A DNA stretch of 64,000 nt, taken from positions 124,001 to 188,000 of the forward strand of contig NZ_JANJYH010000003.1 in assembly GCF_024609245.1 (NCBI RefSeq). Reading direction: 5' to 3'. Positions 56,782 through 63,898 of the stretch are shown here, piece by piece. The stretch comes from Haloarchaeobius sp. FL176 (GTDB lineage Archaea > Halobacteriota > Halobacteria > Halobacteriales > Natrialbaceae). The notes below the pieces were generated by a model, which worked only from the letters and a program-made list of their open reading frames with translations, searched no databases and was not told the origin of the DNA. Numbering within the stretch: the first letter of the stretch is position 1; each line of letters begins with the position of its first letter. The position numbers were made by a program, and so were the translations under genes.

Positions 56782-57102
56782 ATGTCCCAGAGCTTCCACG
56801 GGAAAGCCGGCACGGACACGAAGGAGAGCATCGACCTCACACTGGAGACGGAGACGTTCTTCCAGCTTGTCAATCGGTACAAGTGGACGAGTCGGTGGCT
56901 GGCGCTCCAGCTATTCCTGCTCTCGGGGACGTTGACGGTCCCCTTCCTGTGGCCAAACGGCAAGGAGCTGGCCGGCGTCGTCTTCGGGATCGGACTCACG
57001 ATGACGATGTTCGTCGCCATCACCGGACTCGTCGTCGGCACCGTGAACGTCCTCCGACGGCTGTACAGGTCGGTCCGCAACAGCGACGGCATCACGGCGT
57101 AA
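56782..57102 (+). CDS. Small two-helix membrane protein
   Basis: A 106-residue protein with two hydrophobic helices (about 41-57 and 63-89) between polar ends. It begins MSQSFHGKAGTDTKESIDLT and ends RRLYRSVRNSDGITA. No family is recognised. Confidence 0.65.
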   Translation: MSQSFHGKAGTDTKESIDLTLETETFFQLVNRYKWTSRWLALQLFLLSGTLTVPFLWPNGKELAGVVFGIGLTMTMFVAITGLVVGTVNVLRRLYRSVRNSDGITA

Positions 57103-57239
57103 TCGCCGAGCCGGCAGCCGCGCACCCCGGTCGTCCTCCCCCGCCGGCGGTCTCTCCCCATCGCCTTGGCCCCACCTCGGCAATCCTCGCGGCAACCCAA
57201 AGGGAAACCTTTCTCACGAGACCCCGCGCACGCCATGAC

Positions 57240-58976
57240 ATGAAGGTGCGCATCAGCGAGGGCGCGTCGGCCGAGGAGGCGTCGGCGATCGCGGCCGCAC
57301 TCGCCGAACACGTCGGGGACGACGTCGAGGTGTACGTCGGTCGGAGCGACGAACCGGCTGCGACCCACGACGCTCCCGAGAGCGAGACGGACGAGTCCGA
57401 CGTTCCGGAGGAGTACGCGGACCTCGGCCCGACCGAGCGCGAGGAACTGCTACTCGAACAGATCGAGGAGATCATGGAGGGCGGCCCCGCGAAGTACAAG
57501 GACACGCTCCACGAGGAGGACAAACTGTTCGTCCGCGACCGCCTCGACCTCTGGTTCGATAGCGACGACGGCGACGGGTTCCTCTTCGAGGACGGCAAGT
57601 TCGCGGAGTTCGACGCCGACGACAAGCTCCCCGCGGACGGGCTCATCACCGGTGGGGCGGCGTTCGACGGCCGCGACGTCCACTTCATGGCCAACGACTA
57701 CACGGTCAAGCGCGGCTCGATGGCCGCCAAGGGCGTCGAGAAGTTCCTCCGGATGCAACAGCGCGCGCTGAAGACCGGCCGTCCAGTCCTCTACCTGATG
57801 GACTCCTCGGGGGGGCGCATCGACCAGCAGACCGGCTTCTTCGCCAACCGCGAGGGCATCGGGAAGTACTACTACAACCACTCGATGCTCTCCGGGCGGG
57901 TCCCGCAGGTCTGCGTGCTGTACGGCCCGTGTATCGCCGGCGCGGCGTACACGCCCGTCTTCGCCGACTTCACCGTGATGGTCGAGGGGATGTCCGCGAT
58001 GGCCATCGCCTCCCCGCGGATGGTCCAGATGGTCACCGGCGAGGACATCTCGATGCAGGAGCTCGGCGGCGCGCGGATGCACGCCGAGGAGTCCGGCAGC
58101 GCCGACCTCGTCGCCGAGAGCGAGGAGCACGCCCGCGAGCTCGTCTCCCAGCTCGTCACCTACCTGCCCGACAACAGCGACGAGGACCCGCCGCGCGCGG
58201 AGCCGAAGGACCCCGCTCGTTCGCCCGAGGGAATCGACTCGGTCATCCCGCAGGAGCCGAACAAGGGCTACGACATGGAGCGGGTCATCCAGCGCATCGT
58301 CGACGAGGGCAGCTACTTCGAGCTCAAACCCGACTACGGCAAGGAGATAATCACGGCCTACGCGCGCATCGACGGTCGGCCGGTCGGCATCGTCGCCAAC
58401 CAGCCCGCCCAGCGCGCCGGAGCCATCTTCCCCGACGCCGCCGAGAAGGCCGCGGAGTTCATCTGGAAGTCGGACGCGTTCAACATCCCGCTGCTGTACC
58501 TCGCGGACACGCCCGGCTTCATGGCGGGCTCGGGGGTCGAGAAGGACGCCATCCTGGAGAAGGGCAAGAAGATGATCTACGCCACCTCCTCGGCGACGGT
58601 GCCGAAGCAGTGCGTCGTGGTCCGGAAGGCGTACGGCGCGGGCATCTACGCCATGTCCGGCCCCGCCTACGACCCCGAGTCGACCATCGCGCTGCCGTCC
58701 GGCGAGATCGCCATCATGGGCCCCGAAGCGGCCATCAACGCCGTCTACGCGCGGAAGCTCAACGAGATCGACGACCCCGAGGAGCGCGCCCAGCGCGAGC
58801 AGGAACTCCGCGAGGAGTACCGCGAGGACATCGACGTGCGCCGGATGGCGAGCGAGGTCGTCATCGACGACGTCGTCCCGCCGTCGTCGCTCCGCACCGA
58901 GCTGGAGAACCGGTTCCGGTTCTACGAGACCGTCGAGAAGGACCTCCCGGACAAGAAACACGGCACCGTCCTGTAG
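57240..58976 (+). CDS. pccB: Acyl-CoA carboxylase carboxyltransferase (beta) subunit with N-terminal PccX-like extension
   Basis: A 578-residue crotonase-fold carboxyltransferase. The N-lobe has YTVKRGSMAAKGVEKFLRMQ and LMDSSGGRIDQQTGF; the C-lobe has AYARIDGRPVGIVANQPAQR and LADTPGFMAGSGVEKDAIL. The first about 35 residues ([20 protein letters not shown]) resemble the small epsilon/PccX subunit, followed by an acidic linker to about residue 65. No biotin carboxylase gene is near. It probably carboxylates propionyl- or acetyl-CoA. Confidence 0.88.
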   Translation: MKVRISEGASAEEASAIAAALAEHVGDDVEVYVGRSDEPAATHDAPESETDESDVPEEYADLGPTEREELLLEQIEEIMEGGPAKYKDTLHEEDKLFVRDRLDLWFDSDDGDGFLFEDGKFAEFDADDKLPADGLITGGAAFDGRDVHFMANDYTVKRGSMAAKGVEKFLRMQQRALKTGRPVLYLMDSSGGRIDQQTGFFANREGIGKYYYNHSMLSGRVPQVCVLYGPCIAGAAYTPVFADFTVMVEGMSAMAIASPRMVQMVTGEDISMQELGGARMHAEESGSADLVAESEEHARELVSQLVTYLPDNSDEDPPRAEPKDPARSPEGIDSVIPQEPNKGYDMERVIQRIVDEGSYFELKPDYGKEIITAYARIDGRPVGIVANQPAQRAGAIFPDAAEKAAEFIWKSDAFNIPLLYLADTPGFMAGSGVEKDAILEKGKKMIYATSSATVPKQCVVVRKAYGAGIYAMSGPAYDPESTIALPSGEIAIMGPEAAINAVYARKLNEIDDPEERAQREQELREEYREDIDVRRMASEVVIDDVVPPSSLRTELENRFRFYETVEKDLPDKKHGTVL

Positions 58977-58983
58977 TCTGAAC

Positions 58984-59254
58984 GAGCCGTTCGGGCTGGC
59001 AGGGGCCTGCTACCGACGGCCCGAACTCATCCATCTGCTGACGGTATCGGAGTCATACACAGGTATCGACCGTCCGTAGGACGCTTGCCCGAGGACCGTT
59101 ACGTCTCGTAGATCACGACCGTTTCGGCCGTCGGGACAGGTAACACGGCGGACCGTCGATCCGCCGGTTCCCCCCTTCGGGGTGGGAACGTTCGTCGTCC
59201 CTCGGGCAGCCCGCAGAGCGGTATCGGCCGTGGGGTCGTTCCGTTTCGACCTCC
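58984..59254 (+). ncRNA. Candidate structured non-coding RNA between convergent genes
   Basis: The 281-bp gap contains at least eight stems. An 11-bp helix (59086-59096 with 59197-59208) encloses GTTAC/GTAAC (59098-59102/59140-59144), a 7-bp hairpin (59146-59152/59160-59166) stacked on a 9-bp hairpin closed by c(TTCG)g (59167-59175/59180-59189). Flanking stems are at 58990-58996/59019-59025, 59071-59075/59079-59083 and 59232-59238/59247-59254. The TTCG loop favours the plus strand, directly downstream of the carboxyltransferase gene. It does not match RNase P or SRP RNA signatures. Confidence 0.5.
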
Positions 59255-59257
59255 CGG

Positions 59258-59836
59258 TCAGCGAGACGTCTGTTCGTACCCTTCTGCTGCTCGTCTGAGC
59301 CGTCGCACCTCCGCGAGCACCGCCTGCCACTGCTCGATGGTGCCCGGAAGCTCGTCGTCCCCGTCGTCGAAGGCCTCCCGCTGGTCGAGGACGAGGTTCT
59401 GCACCGAGCGCGGGTCGTCGACGTTCCAGAACGCGAGTTCGGTCCCCAGACCGCCGGCCGTATCGACCGAGACGGTGCCGTGACCTAACAGCGTACCGAA
59501 GAACCCCTGCTCGTAGGAGCTGTTCTGGACGCTCTCGAAGCCGACCGCGAGGACGTCCCGCGAGAGCACCCCCTGCTTGCGATAGCACCGCCGACTCGTC
59601 ACGACGAACTCGACGTTGCGGATCCAGGCGTACGCGAGCACCGGTGGAACGATGCCGAGCAGGGCGAACGGCCACACCGGAACGGGGAACCCGTCACCAG
59701 CGGTCAGCTGGAGCCCGACCGGAACGGCGGCGACGACCAGGCCGACGAACACCGCCGGGATGACGCTCTGGACGCGTGGTGAGGCCGCCCAGAGCACCTC
59801 CTCGCCGTCCTGGAGCGTGAGCCAGTCGCGGCTCAT
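59258..59836 (-). CDS. bPH2-domain membrane protein (second of a pair)
   Basis: A 192-residue protein: two N-terminal helices (about 25-45 and 54-70), then a bacterial PH2 (DUF304) domain (VEFVVTSRRCYRKQGVLSRD, VQNSSYEQGFFGTLLGHGTVSVDTAG). It ends in a short helix and is paralogous to the gene just upstream, which it overlaps by 4 bp. Such proteins are membrane-linked with unknown roles. Confidence 0.83.
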   Translation of the reverse strand: MSRDWLTLQDGEEVLWAASPRVQSVIPAVFVGLVVAAVPVGLQLTAGDGFPVPVWPFALLGIVPPVLAYAWIRNVEFVVTSRRCYRKQGVLSRDVLAVGFESVQNSSYEQGFFGTLLGHGTVSVDTAGGLGTELAFWNVDDPRSVQNLVLDQREAFDDGDDELPGTIEQWQAVLAEVRRLRRAAEGYEQTSR

Positions 59837-60501
59837 TGTCCGTGCGGGTCCGTGCGCTCGTCGCTCGCCTGTTCGCTGCTGGTCCGCCGAGGCGCGTCCT
59901 CCTGAGGCTGGCCGCCGTGGTGCGCCTCCCCGGCCGCGTCCGCCTCTTGGGCCTCGATGCGCTCGAACGTCTCACGCATCGTTCGCAGCTCGGCGAGTAT
60001 CTCGTCGAGCACCTCGCCCTTCGCAGGCGCGTCCTCGCCGCGGCGGTCGCTCCCCCGGCGGTTCTCCTTGATGAGCCGGTTGATGCGCTCCTGAACCGAC
60101 TTCGGGTCGGCGACGGACTGGAACTGCATCTCGACGCCGGAGCCGCCCGCGGTCGAGATGTCGACCTTCCCGTAGCCGAAGTAGTTCCCGACGACGCCCT
60201 GACTGAACGAAATGTTCTGGACCTTGTCGAAGTCGACGCGCTGGACGTCCCGGGAGAACACGCCCGACTTCGTGTACACGCCATCGGTCGTGACGACGTA
60301 GTCGGTGTTCTCGCGCCAGAGGTACGCGGCGACGATGACGAAGATACCGACCAGCAGGATGACGAGCGGGATGCCGAAGACGAGCGCGGGGACGATACTC
60401 ATCGGGTGGGGGTTGCCCGACCAGACGATCTCCTCGTCGTCGTCGAGGCTCAGCCAGTCGAACTCGGAGCCCCCAACGTCGGGTGAATCGGCGGCTGTCA
60501 T
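59833..60501 (-). CDS. bPH2-domain membrane protein (first of a pair)
   Basis: A 222-residue protein with two helices near residues 34-62 and a bPH2 domain (TDYVVTTDGVYTKSGVFSRD, VQNISFSQGVVGNYFGYGKV). A C-terminal helical and acidic region of about 80 residues follows. Same architecture as its downstream paralogue; likely a heteromer or a two-gene family. ATG at 60501; a TATA-like AACTATTTC lies about 27 bp upstream. Confidence 0.83.
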   Translation of the reverse strand: MTAADSPDVGGSEFDWLSLDDDEEIVWSGNPHPMSIVPALVFGIPLVILLVGIFVIVAAYLWRENTDYVVTTDGVYTKSGVFSRDVQRVDFDKVQNISFSQGVVGNYFGYGKVDISTAGGSGVEMQFQSVADPKSVQERINRLIKENRRGSDRRGEDAPAKGEVLDEILAELRTMRETFERIEAQEADAAGEAHHGGQPQEDAPRRTSSEQASDERTDPHGQ

Positions 60502-60533
60502 ACTACCGACTTCTCCGGCCCGGAAGAAATAGT

Positions 60534-60543
60534 TACTGCAGTA
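60534..60543. promoter_or_regulatory. Palindrome beside the bPH2 promoter
   Basis: TACTGCAGTA is a perfect 10-bp palindrome immediately upstream of the TATA-like block of the minus-strand bPH2 operon, in the position of an operator. Confidence 0.35.
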
Positions 60544-60722
60544 GCTCCGCCGGCTCCCTCTGGCGCTTGTCGCCGCCCGGCACTCGGTCCAGCACACCAA
60601 CTCGGCCTGTCAGTTCTCCCTACGACGAGCGATATCGGAGCCGCATCGGCGACACGTCGTCGGCTCGTTTCCTTCCACGAAGGCTGAACACTAATATAGG
60701 ATGAATCCGTTTGACTCATTCG

Positions 60723-61415
60723 ATGGCTGTGGTCGAACGACACGCCTGTGAAGGCTGTGACCGCGAGTTCTCCCTCGACAACCTCCGTGCGGTCACGATG
60801 CCGGGTGGGTCGCGAGCGGTCTGCTGCCCCGAATGCCGGGAGTACGCGGAGACGATCACCGACAACGGGTCGGACATCGACCAGCGGCGACGCGAGTGCG
60901 ACGGCTGCACCGAGGAGTACCTCGTCTCCGAACTCGAGGAGGTCATTCTCTCCGACGGGACGAGCGTCCTCTGCTGTGACTCCTGTGCCGAACACGCCCC
61001 GTCGAACGACGACGAGACGGACACCCGGCGGCAGGAGGAGTCCGAGGCCGAGACGGCGGCCGAACTCGAATCCAAGGAGCCCTCGAAGGCGAGCCGCCAG
61101 CGCAACCTCTGCCAGCAGTGCAACGACTGGTACTCCATCGAACTCTACCGCGTCGTGACGGTCGACGACCGCACCGAGAAGTTCTGTCCCGACTGTACGG
61201 AGCAGGCCCGCGACGACGGAATCATCAAGGACGTGCGGATGCGCCGCGCCGAGGCCTACGAGGTGCTCGGTGCGGCCGGCTTCGAGGACGCCGACGACCT
61301 CAGGGACGCCTACATCGCGAAGGTCAAGACGGTCCACCCCGACCGAGCCGACGGCTCGCGTGCGGAGTTCAAGCGCGTGCAGGCGGCCTACGACCGACTG
61401 CAGGACGAGTTCTAG
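60723..61415 (+). CDS. Triple zinc-finger protein with C-terminal J domain
   Basis: A 230-residue protein. Three repeats each carry a CxxC pair followed by a CxxC: CEGC...CPEC, CDGC...CDSC and CQQC...CPDC, separated by an acidic linker between the second and third. A J domain ends the chain (YEVLGAAGFEDADDLRDAYI) with HPD in TVHPDRADGSR. It could present zinc-bound clients to DnaK. A TATA element (CTAATATAGG) lies about 30 bp upstream. Convergent with the TIR gene. Confidence 0.82.
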   Translation: MAVVERHACEGCDREFSLDNLRAVTMPGGSRAVCCPECREYAETITDNGSDIDQRRRECDGCTEEYLVSELEEVILSDGTSVLCCDSCAEHAPSNDDETDTRRQEESEAETAAELESKEPSKASRQRNLCQQCNDWYSIELYRVVTVDDRTEKFCPDCTEQARDDGIIKDVRMRRAEAYEVLGAAGFEDADDLRDAYIAKVKTVHPDRADGSRAEFKRVQAAYDRLQDEF

Positions 61416-62020
61416 ACCGGGTCCTCTCGACGCACGTAGCCGAGGGTCGCCGGGTTGAAGAAGTACTGTGCGTCGCAGTCCTCGCAGCCCGCCACCAGTG
61501 CCTGGTTGTGCTCGTACATCTGCCAGAGCTTCTTCTGAGTCTCCTCGACGTCGAGCGTGACCGGGGTCCCGCAGTTCTCGAAGTTGCACGGGAAGCGGAC
61601 GAACCAGTTCGGCGTCGAGAGCGTACCCAGCGGGGCGAGCTCCGAGCGCAGACGGGCGAGAAGGTTGCACACCGTCACCTCCATCTCGTCGGGGTCGAGA
61701 GCGACCGCCTCGTGGCGCTGGAGATAGCCCTCGAGCTCGACGCCGTCGGCGGCCAGGGGGAGGATAGGAATCCCCTTCGCGACCGCGTAGCCGATCTCCT
61801 GGTTCACCCAGCTGTTCGTCGCGCTCTCCTCGGTCAGGACGACGACGAGCAGGTCGCTGTTGGTGAGTCTGCCCTCGAGGTCCTGCCGGTTCCGCCCGGG
61901 CTCGATCTGCTCGAGTGCGACGTGGACGTCGATGTACAGGTTCTGGACCGTCGAGAACAGCTCTTGCACGAGGTCGAGGTCCGACGGTGCGTGGGAGACG
62001 AACACCTGCTCTTCGGCCAT
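61412..62020 (-). CDS. TIR-domain protein with C-terminal zinc ribbon
   Basis: A 202-residue protein. Residues 3-95 are a TIR domain: FVSHAPSDLDLVQELFS, LTNSDLLVVVLTEES, then SWVNQEIGYA, where E75 occupies the position of the catalytic glutamate of TIR NADases. Residues about 140-190 carry C145, C150, C179 and C182, a likely zinc site. It lies 31 bp after an HNH nuclease gene and has its own TATA-like GGATTTAG. NAD hydrolysis is possible but unproven. Confidence 0.8.
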   Translation of the reverse strand: MAEEQVFVSHAPSDLDLVQELFSTVQNLYIDVHVALEQIEPGRNRQDLEGRLTNSDLLVVVLTEESATNSWVNQEIGYAVAKGIPILPLAADGVELEGYLQRHEAVALDPDEMEVTVCNLLARLRSELAPLGTLSTPNWFVRFPCNFENCGTPVTLDVEETQKKLWQMYEHNQALVAGCEDCDAQYFFNPATLGYVRREDPV

Positions 62021-62051
62021 GCCCGAACCTCGCCGGTCCGCTACTAAATCC

Positions 62052-62507
62052 TTACCCACTGTCATGGACGCGTTCGTGACAGATGGGACAGAGGGCGACC
62101 ACGTTGTGGACGTGTCGGTGGCCGCTCGCTGCGGTGGAGACGACGGCGTGGCGGTGCAACCCGTCACCGACGACGAGCGCTTCCCGGACACCACAGCCCC
62201 GGCAGCGACCGTCGTCGCGCTCGAGTACGACCGCACGGTCCACCGGAAGGCCATCGCAGTCGGCTCGGGAGCCACCGGTGGTCCGGTCGGCTCCACAGCC
62301 CTCACAGAGGGGGATTGCGTTCCGCTCGTCGTCGCCGCCGGGGACGATGGCCCGCTCACGGGCCCCGTCGTTCCCGCAGTTACGGCAGGTCCCCGACGAC
62401 AGTGCCGGTTCGTGCCTGCGCCCGATGCGACCCACCTCGGCGACCGCTCGAACCGCCAGACCGACGTTCACCGACGCGAGCTCCGTCACTCGTTCTCTCG
62501 CACCCAT
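62052..62507 (-). CDS. HNH endonuclease with zinc-binding cysteines
   Basis: A 151-residue protein. The C-terminal HNH module is HRHAVVSTAASGHRHVHNVV, then CPICHERVHD. Two CxxC pairs (CRNC, CEGC) lie in the first half and CRGC in the second. The ATG at 62507 is preceded by AAATAATTAAG (62533-62543) as promoter. It may cut DNA; whether this is defence, homing or housekeeping is unknown. Confidence 0.83.
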   Translation of the reverse strand: MGARERVTELASVNVGLAVRAVAEVGRIGRRHEPALSSGTCRNCGNDGARERAIVPGGDDERNAIPLCEGCGADRTTGGSRADCDGLPVDRAVVLERDDGRCRGCGVREALVVGDGLHRHAVVSTAASGHRHVHNVVALCPICHERVHDSG

Positions 62508-62532
62508 CGGGTTTTATTCCGGAGTTCGCCGA

Positions 62533-62543
62533 CTTAATTATTT
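62533..62543 (-). promoter_or_regulatory. Promoter of the HNH gene
   Basis: AAATAATTAAG on the minus strand lies 26-36 bp before the ATG at 62507, inside the AT-rich gap after tpiA. Confidence 0.5.
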
Positions 62544-62581
62544 CCATTCGGATGGTGTTGAACGAAAATGCGGGTCCGCGT

Positions 62582-63226
62582 TCAGAGCGGCGCGACGAGG
62601 TCGTCGAGCGCGGCCCGTGGGTCGTCGGCCTTCGCGACACCCGAGGCGAGCAGGACGCCAGTTGCACCGAGGTCGGACGCCGCCGCGAGGTCCGCCCCAG
62701 TCGAGATGCCGGCACCACAGAACACGTCGACGTCGGAGTCGACCGCCGCCGCGGCCGCGACGGCGTCCTCGACGATGTCCGGGTCAGCCTGGCTGACGGG
62801 CGTCCCGGTGCCGATGAGCTCCGGCGGCTCCACCGCGACGGCGTCGGGACCCAGCGCCGCGGCCGCGCCGACCTGAGCCGGGTTGTTCGCGCAGACGACG
62901 GTCTCCAGCCCGGCGCGCTCGGCCGCGCGGACGGAGCCGTCGAGGTCGGCGAGCTTCACCCGGTACTCGGAGTGATTGACCAGAGTGCCCGTCGCACCTG
63001 CGTCCGCGACAGTCCCGGCGAGCGTGTGGCCGGTCTGGCTCCCGGGGTCGACGGGGTCGACGTGCTGGCCCCAGGTCTCGACGCCGGTCTCCGCGACCGC
63101 CTCGAGGTGGGCCGCCTGCGGTGCGACGGCGATACGGACACCACTGTCGTCGGCCGCGTTCGCCGCCGCGGTCGCGACTTCGACGGGGTCACACGGGTAC
63201 GCCTTCAGGTTGACGAGGACGAACAT
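62582..63226 (-). CDS. tpiA: Triosephosphate isomerase
   Basis: A 214-residue short archaeal-type TIM. N6 and K8 lie in VLVNLKAYP, with NHSEYR near residue 93 and the catalytic glutamate in [11 protein letters not shown]. The phosphate site is [18 protein letters not shown]. It interconverts dihydroxyacetone phosphate and glyceraldehyde-3-phosphate and joins fba and fbp in gluconeogenesis, though it lies 7 kb away. Confidence 0.94.
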   Translation of the reverse strand: MFVLVNLKAYPCDPVEVATAAANAADDSGVRIAVAPQAAHLEAVAETGVETWGQHVDPVDPGSQTGHTLAGTVADAGATGTLVNHSEYRVKLADLDGSVRAAERAGLETVVCANNPAQVGAAAALGPDAVAVEPPELIGTGTPVSQADPDIVEDAVAAAAAVDSDVDVFCGAGISTGADLAAASDLGATGVLLASGVAKADDPRAALDDLVAPL

Positions 63227-63289
63227 ACCGAAACCGGGTCGCGCTGCGACCAAAAGCGTGTCTCTTCGCGTAACGTTGCTGTTGGGGGC

Positions 63290-63322
63290 CGTCGCAGTCT
63301 CGCGTGAGCGAAGACTACGACG
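63290..63322. terminator. Strong 13-bp hairpin between the ylbF-like gene and tpiA
   Basis: CGTCG-c-AGTCT-CGC (63290-63303) pairs with GCG-a-AGACT-a-CGACG (63308-63322), 13 bp with one mismatch and one bulge, loop GTGA (a GNRA loop on the plus strand). It starts 20 bp after the stop of the ylbF-like gene on the minus strand; termination is the simplest role. Confidence 0.5.
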
Positions 63323-63341
63323 CCGGGTAAAGAACGCCGGT

Positions 63342-63740
63342 TCAGTCGTTACAGCAGCCACTCGCCTCCTCGGCGAAGTCGAGGCCGAGCTCGGACGAGA
63401 TGGTGCTGTTGACGCGCTCCAGACGTGCGTCCAGCTCGTTCTGCGCCTCGAGGTACTCCGCCATGACGGGGATGTCGTGGAGCTCATCCTGCGTCTCCTG
63501 AAGCTCTTCGAGGTCCTCCTGGGACGCCTGTCCGGTCTGGCGCGCGAGCATGAACTCCTGACGCACCTGCTCGAACTCCTCGATCTTCGCCTGGGCTTCT
63601 TCGCTGCCCTCCACGGCCGCCTGTGCCTCGTCGAACCGCTCGTACTCCGGGAGGTCACGCAGCGCGCGACCGAGCTCGCGAGCTCGCTGCTCGACAGAAT
63701 CCGACGCCTCGGTGCTCTCACCACTTGTCTCGATGCTCAT
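63342..63740 (-). CDS. YlbF-family protein
   Basis: A 132-residue helical protein of the YlbF/YmcA type: [20 protein letters not shown] at about 20-39, and a coiled region rich in Glu/Gln ([18 protein letters not shown]). The tail CCND holds two adjacent cysteines. In Bacillus such proteins form a complex with YmcA and YaaT controlling RNase Y and development. The ATG at 63740 begins after an upstream sequence without coding character. Confidence 0.8.
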   Translation of the reverse strand: MSIETSGESTEASDSVEQRARELGRALRDLPEYERFDEAQAAVEGSEEAQAKIEEFEQVRQEFMLARQTGQASQEDLEELQETQDELHDIPVMAEYLEAQNELDARLERVNSTISSELGLDFAEEASGCCND

Positions 63741-63765
63741 GCCCGTCGCTTGGGAGCGGACGTGT

Positions 63766-63856
63766 TTCAAACTGCCGGAGCGCCGACGTTCTCGCAGGAT
63801 TCTGCGTTTCAATCCGCTTGAAGGGACGTTGAACGGTTTGAACGACCGTTGAACGG
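63766..63856. promoter_or_regulatory. Cluster of TTGAA/TTCAA repeats upstream of the response-regulator gene
   Basis: TTGAA occurs at 63818, 63829, 63838 and 63849 (spacings 11, 9, 11 bp) within copies of GTTGAACGG, and TTCAA at 63766 and 63808, the latter forming TTCAATCCGCTTGAA. One-turn spacing suggests one helix face is bound by a regulator. Confidence 0.6.
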
Positions 63857-63898
63857 AATGAGTGGTTGATGTGTTTGTGGGACCGAGTGAAAGCTACG

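Noticed and set aside
58977-59257. RNase P RNA or SRP RNA as identity of the structured gap
   Set aside because: One strand shows AGATGGATGA, similar to part of an RNase P conserved region, but the GAGGAAAGTCC-like and ACAGAACCC-like segments of RNase P and the GGAAGGAAGCA-like loop of SRP RNA are absent.
59010-59675. 221-codon frame across the structured gap and the bPH2 gene
   Set aside because: It runs out of frame through a well-supported bPH2 gene and its residues show no acidic haloarchaeal bias.
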